Shown here: piece after piece, positions 49,671 through 60,318 of the stretch | How the letters are laid out: the number at the start of each line of letters is the position of its first letter | Position numbering within the stretch: position 1 is the first letter of the stretch | Source of the DNA: Clostridiales bacterium | GTDB lineage: Bacteria; Bacillota; Clostridia; Oscillospirales; Oscillospiraceae | Reading direction: 5' to 3' | Length of the DNA stretch: 64,000 bases | Assembly (NCBI GenBank): GCA_020859945.1 | Contig: JAJBVG010000019.1 | Span: forward strand, 1-64,000 | Position numbers and translations under genes: made by a program | Notes under the pieces: model-generated | Database searches by the model: none | Told to the model about the DNA's origin: nothing | The model's input: the letters and a program-made list of their open reading frames with translations, nothing else

Positions 49671-50438
49671 TCAGCCGCCGGTTTCGGCGGCGTCCGCCCC
49701 CAGGGGGACCACGTCGTCATAGAGGACGCGAACGCGATAACCCGGGTGGTTGACGTCCATGTGCAGGTGTCCGCAGTACCAATAGCGGAACGCTGTGGCG
49801 GCGTAAACCTTATCCAGATAGGCGCAGGTCGGGTCCGGCGAGTAGATTTTGTTGCAGACTGGGACCAGCAGGGACTGGGGCAGAGTGTGGGTCAAAACGT
49901 AATCTACCCGGTTGCCGTGATGGGCGAGGGTGGCCAGCCCGTGGGCCATCTCCGCCTCGCTGGGGAGCTCCTCCGGCCACCAGTCCAACCCCTCCGTCCG
50001 GTACTCCCTGTCGTGAGAGGCCGCGCCGCCCATGACCCAGAAGGTGTGGCCGTCGATGGTGTAATACTCCCCCCGTTTCAGGTGGAGGACGTTTTCCGCC
50101 AGCGGGTGGACGTTGACCAGTCCGCCGTTCCATTCCTCCACCGGCTGGTCCTGCCAGAAGGGGTGGTTGTCGTGGTTGCCGTCCAGCCAGAGGACGGTGT
50201 AGGAACGCTCGGACAGCCATTTGATCCAGTGAAGGTAATTCTTGCGGTCCGCCCGTTTGCATTTATCGGTGAGAAACTCTGATTCCGGGGCGGTATCGGT
50301 GAGGGCGAAGGGCAGGCCAAAGTCCCCGCAGATAATGACGCAGTCGGAGCGGGTCAGGGTTTTTCCCTTCGGGAACTGCCGGTTGGACAGCTTTGCGATG
50401 TCCATTCCGCCGTGGATGTCGCCAGTCAGATAGATCAC
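49671..50438 (-). CDS. Metallophosphoesterase
   Basis: YLTGDIHGGMD; CGDFGLPF; LWLDGNHDNHPF; YCGHLHMD. Confidence 0.9.
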   Translation of the reverse strand: MIYLTGDIHGGMDIAKLSNRQFPKGKTLTRSDCVIICGDFGLPFALTDTAPESEFLTDKCKRADRKNYLHWIKWLSERSYTVLWLDGNHDNHPFWQDQPVEEWNGGLVNVHPLAENVLHLKRGEYYTIDGHTFWVMGGAASHDREYRTEGLDWWPEELPSEAEMAHGLATLAHHGNRVDYVLTHTLPQSLLVPVCNKIYSPDPTCAYLDKVYAATAFRYWYCGHLHMDVNHPGYRVRVLYDDVVPLGADAAETGG

Positions 50439-50500
50439 AGGAAACGCCTCCTTTTCGCGGAGTGAAGTGGTTTCGTTTTATTGAACCGCCGCGGGACTGC

Positions 50501-51511
50501 TCACCCCACGCCCACGTTTTTGTTGGCGTAGCCGTTCAGCTCCATCCCGGCGGTGTGGCCCGCCAGGTACTCGTAGTACCCCTGGCAGCCGATCATGGCC
50601 CCGTTGTCCCCGCAGAGGGACAGCCTGGGCAGGTACAGGGTGTCGCCGCTCTTCCGGCAGGCCCACTCCAGCTGGGCGCGGATGGTGGAGTTGGCGGCCA
50701 CGCCGCCTGCGGCGGCGATTTTTCCGTAGCCAAGCGTTTGGGCAGCGGACATGGTACGGGGCACCAGCTCGTCTGCCACCGCTTGGGCGAAGCTGGCGGC
50801 GAAGGAGGGGAGGTCCAGCTCTTCGCCCTTTTGCTGGGCGTTGTGAATCAGGTTCAGGGCGGCGGTTTTCAGGCCGGAAAAGGACATATCCAGCGGCGCG
50901 CCGTCCACCTTGGAGCGGGGCAGGTGATACTTTTTCGGATCACCGCCCTGGCTCAGCCGGTCCATGGGGCCGCCGCCGGGGTAGCCGATGCCCAGCACCC
51001 GGGCCACCTTGTCGAAGCACTCGCCCGCAGCATCGTCCCGGGTGGCGCCCAGCAGTTCCATGTGGGTGTAATCCTGCACGTCCACGATGAGGGTGTTGCC
51101 GCCGGAGACGCACAGGCAGAGAAAAGGCGGCTCCAAATCGGGGTGGGTCAGGTAGTTAGCGGCAATGTGGCCCCGGATGTGGTGGACGGGAATCAGCGGC
51201 ACGTTCAGCCCGTAGGCCACGCTCTTGGCGAAGTTGACCCCCACCAGCACCGCGCCAATCAGCCCCGGCGCGTAGGTGCAGGCCACCGCGTCGATGTCCT
51301 GCCGGGTGACACCCGCCTGTACCAGCGCCTGGTCTGCCAGGCCATAAATGGCCTCCAGGTGCTTCCGGGAGGCGATCTCCGGCACCACGCCGCCGTAAAT
51401 GGTGTGCATATCCACCTGGGAGGCGATGGCGTCCGAGAGGACGGTGCGCCCGTCCCGCACCACCGCCACGGCGGTCTCGTCGCAGGAGGATTCCACGGCC
51501 AGAATGTTCAA
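50501..51511 (-). CDS. tsaD: tRNA N6-adenosine threonylcarbamoyltransferase
   Basis: MNILAVESSCDETAVAVV; HHIRGHIAANYL; GGVAANSTIR. Confidence 0.95.
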   Translation of the reverse strand: MNILAVESSCDETAVAVVRDGRTVLSDAIASQVDMHTIYGGVVPEIASRKHLEAIYGLADQALVQAGVTRQDIDAVACTYAPGLIGAVLVGVNFAKSVAYGLNVPLIPVHHIRGHIAANYLTHPDLEPPFLCLCVSGGNTLIVDVQDYTHMELLGATRDDAAGECFDKVARVLGIGYPGGGPMDRLSQGGDPKKYHLPRSKVDGAPLDMSFSGLKTAALNLIHNAQQKGEELDLPSFAASFAQAVADELVPRTMSAAQTLGYGKIAAAGGVAANSTIRAQLEWACRKSGDTLYLPRLSLCGDNGAMIGCQGYYEYLAGHTAGMELNGYANKNVGVG

Positions 51512-52020
51512 TGCTGCTCCCTCCCCTCGTCCCCGAAGGTGCGGGTCATCAGAATGGCGTCCTCCTTGGGGTCGTCATAGTACCCCTTCCGGCGACCCAC
51601 CTGGGCGAAGCCGTGTTTCAGGTAGAGCCGCTTGGCGGCCTCGTTGGAGACCCGCAGCTCCAGGGTGAGAAATTCCAGCCCCTGGGCCTCGGCGAAGCGG
51701 GTGAACACCTCCAGCAGCGCGGAGGCCACCCCCTGCTTGCGGTACTCCTGCCGGACGGCGATGTTGTTGATGTATCCCTCTCCGGCGACGACGGTCAGCC
51801 CAGCGTAGCCCAGCACCACGCCGTTTTCCCCCAGGGCGCAGATGTAGGAGGAGAGCATGTTGTCCAACTCCTCCAGCAGCATGTCACGGGTCCAGGGGCG
51901 GGAGAAGTTCATCTTCTCGATTTCCGCCACCTGGTCCACCAGTTCCGCCGTCATGGGGACCAGCCGATAGCGCACCGGCTCCCGCTTGGCGATTTCCGCG
52001 TTATAGGGTACAAAGTTCAT
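51508..52020 (-). CDS. rimI: Ribosomal protein S18-alanine N-acetyltransferase
   Basis: GNAT fold; GYINNIAVRQEYRKQGVASALL; overlaps tsaD start. Confidence 0.87.
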   Translation of the reverse strand: MNFVPYNAEIAKREPVRYRLVPMTAELVDQVAEIEKMNFSRPWTRDMLLEELDNMLSSYICALGENGVVLGYAGLTVVAGEGYINNIAVRQEYRKQGVASALLEVFTRFAEAQGLEFLTLELRVSNEAAKRLYLKHGFAQVGRRKGYYDDPKEDAILMTRTFGDEGREQH

Positions 52021-52039
52021 AAAAACTGCTCCAATCTCA

Positions 52040-54700
52040 TCAATGTGCGTCCATCCAACTGCGGCCCACATGGGCCTCGGCCACCAGCGGCACCCGGAGG
52101 GAGACCACCTGCTCCATCTCCTCCTCCACCAGCCGGGCCACCTGCTCGGCTTCGGCTTCGGGACATTCCACGATCAGCTCGTCGTGGACTTGGAGTACCA
52201 GGCGGCCCGTCAGTCCCTCAGCCTTCAGCCGGTCCTGCACCCGGATCATAGCCAGCTTAATGATGTCGGCGGCGGTGCCCTGAATGGGCATATTCATGGC
52301 CACCCGCTCCCCAAAGCTGCGCAGGTTGAAGTTGGTGGATTTCAGCTCCGGCAGCCAGCGGCGGCGGCCCAGCAGGGTAGAGGCGTAGCCGTCCGCCTTG
52401 GCCTGCTCCACCACCTGCTTCTGGTAGGCGTGGACGCCGGAATAGGTGGCGAAATACTTGTCCATATACGCTTTGGCCTCGGCGCGGGTAACGTGCAGAT
52501 CCTCTGCCAGGGAGAAGGCGGACATGCCGTAAACGATGCCGAAGTTCACCGCCTTGGCGGAGGAACGCATCTGCTTTGTCACCATCTCTACCGGCACGCC
52601 GAACACCTGGGCGGCGGTGGCGGTGTGGATGTCCACGCCGGAGCGGAACCCCTCGATCATGGTCTCGTCTCCGGCGATGTGGGCCAGCAGCCGCAGCTCG
52701 ATTTGGGAGTAGTCCGCGTCCACCAGCACGTTTCCCGGCCCGGCGATGAACATCTTACGCATTTCCGCTCCCAGCTCGGTGCGGACGGGGATGTTCTGCA
52801 AATTTGGCTCCGCGGAGGACAGCCGCCCGGTGGCGGTGACGGTGTTTTGAAAACTGGTGTGGATGCGCCCATCGTCGGCGATCACCTTGGTCAGCCCGTC
52901 CACATAGGTGGATTTCAGCTTCGCCAGCTGACGATACTCCAAAATCTGGTCGATGATGGGGTGGGACCCCCGCAGCTTTTCCAGCACCTCGGCGCTGGTG
53001 GAATAGCCCCGTTTGGTCTTTTTGGAGGCGGGCAGCTCCAGCTTCTCGAAGAGGACCTCCCCCAGCTGCTTGGTGGAGTTGATGTTGAACTCCACCCCGG
53101 CGTAGCGGTAGACCTGCCGCTGACTTTCCTCAATGCCCTTTGCCAGCATGACGCCGAACTCCTCCAGGGCCTCCCGGTCCACCAGGAACCCGGCCTGTTC
53201 CATCTCCGCCAGCACCGGACACAGGGGCAGCTCGATGTCCGTCAGAACGACCATCAGGCCATAGTCCTCCAGCTGCGTCCGCTCCGCTTCATAGAGCGCG
53301 CCAATGAGGGCGTTGTCCTCGTACCAGGCGGTCTGGGCTTTCAGCTCATCGGACAGCGCCTGAAATTCCTCGGATTCCTTGCCAGCGGCCCCCGCCTCCA
53401 TGTCCCGCTTGAAGTAGGTCATAGCCAGCCGGGGCAGGTCGTAGCTGTTGGCGGTGGGTTCCAGCAGGTAGGCCCCCAGCGCCGTGTCGAACACAAAGCC
53501 CTCGGTGGGGAGGCCGTGGGCCAGCAGTTGGCCGCACAGCTCCTTGACACGGTGGGCGACCTTTTTCACCTCGCCGGAGAACAGCGCCCGGAGCAGGGCG
53601 GAGTAATCCCCCTGATAGCGGCTCTTTCGGATGTCGCAGAGCCAGGAGCGGGTCGCGCTCTCATCCCAGCTGACGGTCATTTCGTCCAAATCCGCTCTGG
53701 GCAGCACCACCACATAGTCCGCCGCCTGCCATTTGGGGAGCATCTCGGCAAACTGCGCCTCGGTCAGCACACTGACCGTCTCCACCTGGGCCTCCGGTTT
53801 TTCTTCCTCCGCCTCGGTGGGGGCCTCTGGCGGCGTCAGCCCAAAGCGGCGGGTCAGCTTGGAAAATTCCAGCTCCATAAACAGGTTATAGAGCTTGTCG
53901 TTGTTGCAGGGGCGGCGTTTGGCGTCCTCCGGCGCGAAGTCGATGGGCGCGTCACAGCGGATGGTAGCCAAATCGTAAGACAGCTTCGCGTCCTCCCGGC
54001 CCTCGTCCAGGTGCTTCCGCTGGGCGGGTTTCAGGGGAATCTCGTCAAATTTCGCGTAAATGTCCTCGATACCGCCGTAATTCTGAATCAGGCTCTTGGC
54101 GGTCTTTTCCCCAATGCCTTTAACGCCGGGATAGTTGTCCGAAGAATCCCCCATCAGGGCTTTCAGGTCGATGAGCTGCTTGGGGGGAAACCCGTATTCC
54201 GCAGAAAAAACCTCCGGGGTGATGTCCCGCGTCTCCGTCCGCCCCATGCGGGTGGTGACCAGCTTGACGGTGGTGTGGTCTGTTACCAGCTGGAGGGCGT
54301 CCTTGTCGCCGGTGACGATGGCGCAGTCCCAGCCCTGGCTCTCGCAGGCGCGGGAGATGGTGCCGATCAGGTCGTCGGCCTCCCAGCCGTCCAGCTCGTA
54401 ACAGGGGATGTTCATGGCCGCCAGCACCTCTTTCAGCACCGGCATTTGGGCCGCCAGTTCATCGGGCATCCCGTGGCGGTTGGCCTTGTACTGGGCGTAA
54501 GCCTTGTGGCGGAAGGTGGGGGCCTTCCGGTCAAAGGTGACGCAGAGGGCGTCGGGGGCGTCCTCGTCGGTCAGCTTGCCCAGGATGGTCAAAAAGCCGT
54601 AAATGGCGTTGGTGTACTGCCCATCACGGGTGGAGAGCAGCTTGATGCCGTAAAAGGCGCGGTTGGCCAGAGAGTTGCCGTCTAAAACCATGAGCTTCAT
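52040..54700 (-). CDS. polA: DNA polymerase I
   Basis: N-terminal 5'-3' exonuclease domain (GDSSDNYPGVKGIGEKTA); DADYSQIELRLLAHIAGDE. Confidence 0.96.
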   Translation of the reverse strand: MKLMVLDGNSLANRAFYGIKLLSTRDGQYTNAIYGFLTILGKLTDEDAPDALCVTFDRKAPTFRHKAYAQYKANRHGMPDELAAQMPVLKEVLAAMNIPCYELDGWEADDLIGTISRACESQGWDCAIVTGDKDALQLVTDHTTVKLVTTRMGRTETRDITPEVFSAEYGFPPKQLIDLKALMGDSSDNYPGVKGIGEKTAKSLIQNYGGIEDIYAKFDEIPLKPAQRKHLDEGREDAKLSYDLATIRCDAPIDFAPEDAKRRPCNNDKLYNLFMELEFSKLTRRFGLTPPEAPTEAEEEKPEAQVETVSVLTEAQFAEMLPKWQAADYVVVLPRADLDEMTVSWDESATRSWLCDIRKSRYQGDYSALLRALFSGEVKKVAHRVKELCGQLLAHGLPTEGFVFDTALGAYLLEPTANSYDLPRLAMTYFKRDMEAGAAGKESEEFQALSDELKAQTAWYEDNALIGALYEAERTQLEDYGLMVVLTDIELPLCPVLAEMEQAGFLVDREALEEFGVMLAKGIEESQRQVYRYAGVEFNINSTKQLGEVLFEKLELPASKKTKRGYSTSAEVLEKLRGSHPIIDQILEYRQLAKLKSTYVDGLTKVIADDGRIHTSFQNTVTATGRLSSAEPNLQNIPVRTELGAEMRKMFIAGPGNVLVDADYSQIELRLLAHIAGDETMIEGFRSGVDIHTATAAQVFGVPVEMVTKQMRSSAKAVNFGIVYGMSAFSLAEDLHVTRAEAKAYMDKYFATYSGVHAYQKQVVEQAKADGYASTLLGRRRWLPELKSTNFNLRSFGERVAMNMPIQGTAADIIKLAMIRVQDRLKAEGLTGRLVLQVHDELIVECPEAEAEQVARLVEEEMEQVVSLRVPLVAEAHVGRSWMDAH

Positions 54701-54786
54701 GAAAGTTTACCTCGTTGTGTTGTTAGGGAACAGTATAACACAGATTTCCTCTGCCGCTGCACGAAAAATGTGATTTTGGGGGGGAA

Positions 54787-56400
54787 TCACATCAGCGGCG
54801 CGATGATTCGCAGCACGGACAGCCCGAACCGCTTGAGCCAGCTCATGCGGGTGACTTCCTCCAGCTGCACCTGTTGGCTCAGTGCCTGGGTGGACAGAAA
54901 GTCGTCGCGGATTGCGGCCACGGCGCTGGATTTGTACATCCACACGCCGTCCTCGTAGTGGAGGTAGAAGCTGCGGTAGTCCAGGTTCACCGTCCCCACT
55001 ACGCCGAACTCGTCGTCCACGGCGAAGGTTTTGGAATGGACGAAGCCGGGGGTGTACTCGTAAATTTTGACCCCCGCTTCCAGCAGCGGGATATAGTGGG
55101 CCTGGGTCAGCATGAACACATAGCGCTTGTCGGGGATGTGGGGGGTGATGATGCGCACGTCCACCCCGGAGAGGGCGGCGGCACAGAGGGAGTTGGTCAT
55201 GGCGTCGTCGATGACCAGATAAGGCGTGGTGATATAGAGATACCGCTTGGCCCGGTTGATGAGGTTCATATACACCGCCGCGCCTACAGATTCGTTGCCG
55301 GGGTTGGAGTTGTAGGGCTGGACAATGCCGTCCGTTTGGAAGGACCCAAATACCGAGGGGGCGGGCCGGTAGTTGTCCAGCTTTTCCTCGATGTTTTTGG
55401 TGTAGTCCCAGCAGGAGAGGAAGATGGCCGTCAGGCTCCACACTGCCTGCCCACGAAGCAGGATGCCGGTGTCCTTCCAGTGGCCGAAGCGCTCCCACTG
55501 ATTGATATACTCGTCAGAGAGGTTGATGCCGCCGGTGAAGCCCACCACGCCGTCCACGATGCACAGCTTCCGGTGGTCCCGGTTGTTCAGCCGCAGGGAC
55601 GCCACCGGGCGGAAGGGGTTGAACACGGCGCAGGCGATGCCCCGCTTCTCCAGCTCCTGGCTGTAGCGCTTGGGCAGGGTGAATAGACAGCCAATGTCGT
55701 CGTAAATCACCCGCACGTCCACCCCCTGAGCGGCCTTTTCCTCCAGGATGGAGAGGACGGTGTTCCACATCTCCCCCTCTTTGATGATGAAATACTGCAA
55801 AAAGATATAGTGTTTGGCCTGTTTCAGCTCCTCCACCATATGCGCATAGTAAACTTCGCCGATGGGCAGGTACTCCGTCTCGGTGTTCACATAGGGCGGG
55901 CAGCTGCTGGTGGCGTAGATATAGCGCATTTGATTGGCCGCGTCCGGGTGTTGGGAGACAAAGTCCTGGATGGTGTCGTCGTCCCCGCTGAGGATGCTGT
56001 GGCGCAGAATTTCCAGACGCTCCATGCGTTTCAGGCTCCGGTTGGAGGTCCAGCTGCCGCCCAGCAGCAGATAGAGCAGTCCGCCGAAGATGGGGAAGGG
56101 GAGGATGATGAGCATCCAGGCGATCTTATAGTCAGGGTGCCCTCGCTTGTTGAGGATATACAGCACCACCAGCATACTGATGAGGACGCAGATCACATAG
56201 AAATGCACGAAGTACCGTCCGCAGACGAGGATCATCACCAGCATTACTGCGATTTGCAGCAAAATTAAAACGATGGTCAGCAGCAGACGATGGGTCAGCA
56301 GCCGTGCAATGCGCTTGAAAATGCTCTCTTTGGGGGAACGCAGATGCTCTCGCGCCGCGTCCAACTGTTGTCTTGCCCGTTTCTTTGTCTCTGATTTCAT
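54787..56400 (-). CDS. cls: Cardiolipin synthase (PLD family)
   Basis: NRDHRKLCIVDGVVGFTGGINLSDEYI and FVHSKTFAVDDEFGVVGTVNLDYRSF HKD motifs. Confidence 0.9.
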   Translation of the reverse strand: MKSETKKRARQQLDAAREHLRSPKESIFKRIARLLTHRLLLTIVLILLQIAVMLVMILVCGRYFVHFYVICVLISMLVVLYILNKRGHPDYKIAWMLIILPFPIFGGLLYLLLGGSWTSNRSLKRMERLEILRHSILSGDDDTIQDFVSQHPDAANQMRYIYATSSCPPYVNTETEYLPIGEVYYAHMVEELKQAKHYIFLQYFIIKEGEMWNTVLSILEEKAAQGVDVRVIYDDIGCLFTLPKRYSQELEKRGIACAVFNPFRPVASLRLNNRDHRKLCIVDGVVGFTGGINLSDEYINQWERFGHWKDTGILLRGQAVWSLTAIFLSCWDYTKNIEEKLDNYRPAPSVFGSFQTDGIVQPYNSNPGNESVGAAVYMNLINRAKRYLYITTPYLVIDDAMTNSLCAAALSGVDVRIITPHIPDKRYVFMLTQAHYIPLLEAGVKIYEYTPGFVHSKTFAVDDEFGVVGTVNLDYRSFYLHYEDGVWMYKSSAVAAIRDDFLSTQALSQQVQLEEVTRMSWLKRFGLSVLRIIAPLM

Positions 56401-56524
56401 ATGGAACTCCTTACCGGAATCTCCGCGGGCCGCCTGGGTCGTAGGGATTTGCTTGTTTTTGAATTGTTACGCTCTGGCGTTTGATGTCGGCCTATGGTAT
56501 CCGCCCGTTCTCATTGCACATTGC

Positions 56525-59500
56525 TCATTGTCTCAGCACGACATTTTCCTGTCCCACCAGCTTTTCCAGCGCCCGCACCAGGGAGGCGTGGGTCTGGCAG
56601 GCGATGCCGAAACGCTTTTTGGTGTCGGCGCAGCAGAGGACCAGCTGGTCTGTGCCGGGGAACATGATGAGGTACTGCTTGATTTTTTCCACGCTGGGGT
56701 GGTCGATGGAGGGCACCTGGACGAACAGCCGCCCCCGCCGGGACTGCTGCCGTGGAGAATTTGCCCGGCGCTCTTGGCCCTGAGAGGGTGGAACCGCCCC
56801 GTCCCGCAGGGACCAGACCCGGTCCACCAGCATCTGGGGGGCTTTTTCGTCCCGGACGGAAATTCTTCCCTCTGTCACCACTGCCACGCCCTCCCGGATG
56901 AGGGGGCCGGATTCCTCCAGCACCCGGGCGAAGCACAGCAGCTCGATGGAGCTGGTGTCGTCCTCCAGGGTGACATAGGCCATCAGGGTGTCGTTGCGGG
57001 TGGTCTTGCGGCGAACGGTGGTGATGACCCCCGCCAGCCGTAGGCGCTGGTCGTCGTGGTAGGTCTGAGGGCCGTCCTCCTGGGCGAAGTCGTTCATCAC
57101 CGCTCCGATGCGCACCGCGCCGCTCTGCTTGGCGGCGTCCCGGTACTCGTCCATGGGGTGGCCGGAGAGGTAGAGGCCGGTGGTCTCCTTCTCCATCGCC
57201 ATCAGCTCGGAGGGGCTGAACTCCGGCACGTTGGGCAGCGGCACCTCCTGGGGAGCGTCGTCCTCCCCCAGGCCGCTGAACAGGTCAAACTGCCCTTCCA
57301 GGTTGCGCTTCCTGGCGCTGGCAACCGCATCCATCACCGGGTTCATCACCTGGATGAGTTGGCTGCGGCGGACACCCAGCCGGTCAAAGGCCCCGCAGCG
57401 GATGAGGTTCTCCAGCGCCCGGCGGTTCAGGTCGTAGTCGTACAGCCGCTGGCAGAAGTCCTGAATCCCCCGGAAAGGGCCCCTCTCCTGCCGGTTTTCC
57501 ACCAGCTTTTCGATGAAGCCCCGGCCCACGCCCTTCACCGCCGCCAGGCCGAAGCGAATGTTGTCGCCGGAGACGGTGAAGTCCGCACCGGACTCGTTGA
57601 TGTCCGGGGGCAGCAGCTGGATGCCCATGTCCTTACAGGCGCTGATATACTCGGCAATTTTGGTGCTGGAGTCCAGTACGCTGGTCAGCAGGGCGGCCAT
57701 GTACTCGTGGGGGTAATGGCACTTGAAGTAGGCCGTCTGATAGGCGACAATGGCGTAGCAGACCGCGTGGGCCTTGTTGAAGGCGTAGTTGGCGAAGTCG
57801 TAAATTTCCCCGTAGATGGCCTTGGCGGTGTCCTCCGGGATTCCATTGGCCACACAGCCCTTGATGTGCCGGGCCGGGTCGCCATAGATGAAGGCGTGTT
57901 CCTCTTGCTGAATTTGTTTGGCCTTCTTTTTGGAGATGGCCCGGCGCACCATGTCCGCGCCGCCCAGGGAGTACCCGGCCAGCTGCTGGAAAATCATCAT
58001 CACCTGCTCCTGGTAGACAATGCAGCCGTAGGTGACGGACAAAATCGGCTCCAGCATGGGGTGCCGGTAGGTGATTTTGGAGGGGTCCAGCTTGCTGGCG
58101 ATGAACCGGGGGATGGACTCCATGGGGCCGGGGCGGTACAGGGCCACGATAGCGGTCAGGTCCTCGATACTGGAGGCTTTCATCTGGACGCAGACGTTGG
58201 TCATGCCCGCCGACTCCATCTGGAACACGCCGGCCGTGTGGCCCTCTTGGAGCATTTGGAAGGTCTCCAGGTCGTCCTCCGGGATGGTTTTCAGGGAGAA
58301 GTCCGGCACTTTTTTTCGGATGAGCTTCTCTGCGTCGTCCAGGATGGTCAGGTTCCGCAGGCCCAGGAAGTCCATCTTCAGCAGGCCCAGCTCCTCCAGC
58401 GTGGTCATGATATACTGGGTGACGATGCTCTCGTCGTTCCGCGCCAGGGGGACGTAGTCGTACACCGGGCGGCGGGTGATGACCACTCCAGCGGCGTGTT
58501 TGGAGGCGTGGCGGGGCATTCCCTCGATTTTCCGGCTGGTGTCAATTAGCTCCCGCACCCGCTCATCGTTTTCGTATTTGTCCCGCAGTTCCTTGGACAG
58601 CTTCATGGCGTCGTCCAGGGTGATGTGGAGAGTGGAGGGCACCAGCTTGGCCAGCTGGTCCACCTCGTTGTAGGGGAAGTTCAGCACCCGGCCCACGTCC
58701 CGCAGGACGCCGCGGGCGGCCATGGTGCCGAAGGTGACGATCTGGGCCACGTGGTCGCTGCCATAAGTCCGGTTGACGTAGTCGATGACCTCTCCCCGGC
58801 GGCGGTAGCAGAAGTCCATGTCGATGTCCGGCATGGTGACCCGCTCCGGGTTCAGAAACCGCTCGAAGTACAGGCCGTACTTCATGGGGTCCACGTCGGT
58901 GATGTCCATGCAGTAGGAGACGATGGAACCGGCGGCGCTGCCCCGTCCCGGCCCCACGGGGATGCCCTGGCTTTTGGCGTAGCCCACAAAGTCCGCCACG
59001 ATGAGGAAGTAGTCCACGAACCCCAGCTGGGAGATCATCTGCATCTCGTAGTCCAGCCGCTCCCGGTAGCCGGGCGGGTCATTGGGGTAGCGGCGGGCAT
59101 AGCCCTCGTTGCACAGCTTGGCGAACAGGCTCCCCCCATCGTAGCCCTCCGGGTAGTGGAAGGCGGGCAGGTGGTAGTGGCCGAATTCGAACTCCATGTT
59201 GCACCGCTCGGCGATTTTGGCGGTGTTCTCCAGGGCTTCCGGGTAGTCCGGGAAGAGGGAGGCCATCTCCGCCTCGCTTTTGATATAGAACTGGTCTGTC
59301 TCGAACCGGAGACGGTTGGGGTCCTCCACAGTCTTGCCCATCTGGATGCACATCAGCACATCCTGGGCCTGGCTGTCCTCCTGGGTCAGATAGTGGGCGT
59401 CGTTGGAGGCCACCAGGGGGATGCCGGTCTCTCGGTGGAGGCGCAGAATCCCCTCGTTGACCGCCGCCTGCTTGGGGATACCGTGGTCCTGGATCTCCAG

Positions 59501-60013
59501 GTAATAATTATCTTCGCCCATGATGTCCCGCATGAGCAGAGCGTGCTCTTTGGCCGCGTCATAGAGGCCCTGGTCCAGCAGCCGGGGAATTTCCCCCGCC
59601 AGACAAGCGGACAGGGCGATGAGGCCCTCGTGGTGCTGCCGCAGTAGGTCCAGGTCGATGCGGGGGCGGTTGTAAAAGCCCTCGATGTTGGCCTGGCTGA
59701 CCATGTAGGACAGGTTTCGGTAGCCCTCCTCGTTTTTGCACAGGAGGACCAGGTGGCGGGCTTCGCCGTCCAGCTCCTTCACCCGGTCGAAGCGGGTGCG
59801 GGGAGCCACATACACCTCACAGCCGATGATGGGCTTGACGCCCTCGGCCTTGCACGCCTTGTAGAAGTCCACGCAGCCGTACATATTGCCGTGGTCGGTG
59901 ATGGCAACGGCGGTCTGGCCCAGTTCCTTGACCCGCTTCACCAGCTCGGTGATGCGGCAGGCCCCGTCCAGCAGGGAAAATTCGGTATGCACATGGAGGT
60001 GAACAAAGGCCAT
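56525..60013 (-). CDS. dnaE: DNA polymerase III alpha subunit
   Basis: MAFVHLHVHTEFSLLDGACRI PHP domain; DIDMDFCYRRRGEVIDYV; GRGSAAGSIVSY. Confidence 0.96.
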   Translation of the reverse strand: MAFVHLHVHTEFSLLDGACRITELVKRVKELGQTAVAITDHGNMYGCVDFYKACKAEGVKPIIGCEVYVAPRTRFDRVKELDGEARHLVLLCKNEEGYRNLSYMVSQANIEGFYNRPRIDLDLLRQHHEGLIALSACLAGEIPRLLDQGLYDAAKEHALLMRDIMGEDNYYLEIQDHGIPKQAAVNEGILRLHRETGIPLVASNDAHYLTQEDSQAQDVLMCIQMGKTVEDPNRLRFETDQFYIKSEAEMASLFPDYPEALENTAKIAERCNMEFEFGHYHLPAFHYPEGYDGGSLFAKLCNEGYARRYPNDPPGYRERLDYEMQMISQLGFVDYFLIVADFVGYAKSQGIPVGPGRGSAAGSIVSYCMDITDVDPMKYGLYFERFLNPERVTMPDIDMDFCYRRRGEVIDYVNRTYGSDHVAQIVTFGTMAARGVLRDVGRVLNFPYNEVDQLAKLVPSTLHITLDDAMKLSKELRDKYENDERVRELIDTSRKIEGMPRHASKHAAGVVITRRPVYDYVPLARNDESIVTQYIMTTLEELGLLKMDFLGLRNLTILDDAEKLIRKKVPDFSLKTIPEDDLETFQMLQEGHTAGVFQMESAGMTNVCVQMKASSIEDLTAIVALYRPGPMESIPRFIASKLDPSKITYRHPMLEPILSVTYGCIVYQEQVMMIFQQLAGYSLGGADMVRRAISKKKAKQIQQEEHAFIYGDPARHIKGCVANGIPEDTAKAIYGEIYDFANYAFNKAHAVCYAIVAYQTAYFKCHYPHEYMAALLTSVLDSSTKIAEYISACKDMGIQLLPPDINESGADFTVSGDNIRFGLAAVKGVGRGFIEKLVENRQERGPFRGIQDFCQRLYDYDLNRRALENLIRCGAFDRLGVRRSQLIQVMNPVMDAVASARKRNLEGQFDLFSGLGEDDAPQEVPLPNVPEFSPSELMAMEKETTGLYLSGHPMDEYRDAAKQSGAVRIGAVMNDFAQEDGPQTYHDDQRLRLAGVITTVRRKTTRNDTLMAYVTLEDDTSSIELLCFARVLEESGPLIREGVAVVTEGRISVRDEKAPQMLVDRVWSLRDGAVPPSQGQERRANSPRQQSRRGRLFVQVPSIDHPSVEKIKQYLIMFPGTDQLVLCCADTKKRFGIACQTHASLVRALEKLVGQENVVLRQ

Positions 60014-60318
60014 GACGACGCCCTCCCGGAAATAAGAGATGATTAAAGTATAGTATACAACAGGAGGCCGCTTTTTACAAGAAAAGAACCACAAAACGGG
60101 ATGGTCAAAGGCGACAGAATGGGAGAATGTTCGGAATGCCTTCCTTTCGATTTCTAAGGAGTATACACCCCTGCCTGCCCGGGCGCAAGGACAACAGACG
60201 AAAGACTTTTTGAACTTTCTGTGACCGAAGGGGACAGGATGAAACATTTTTCGGGAGGGGGGAGAGGATGTGTCCAAAAAAAGGGCTGCACCCAAACCGG
60301 ACGCAGCCCCATTGTTGC

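Noticed and set aside
52043-54685. 880-aa plus-strand ORF opposite polA
   Set aside because: Antisense shadow ORF of a well-recognised DNA polymerase I gene; no recognisable domain.
57056-58549. 497-aa plus-strand ORF opposite dnaE
   Set aside because: Shadow ORF of DNA polymerase III alpha subunit.
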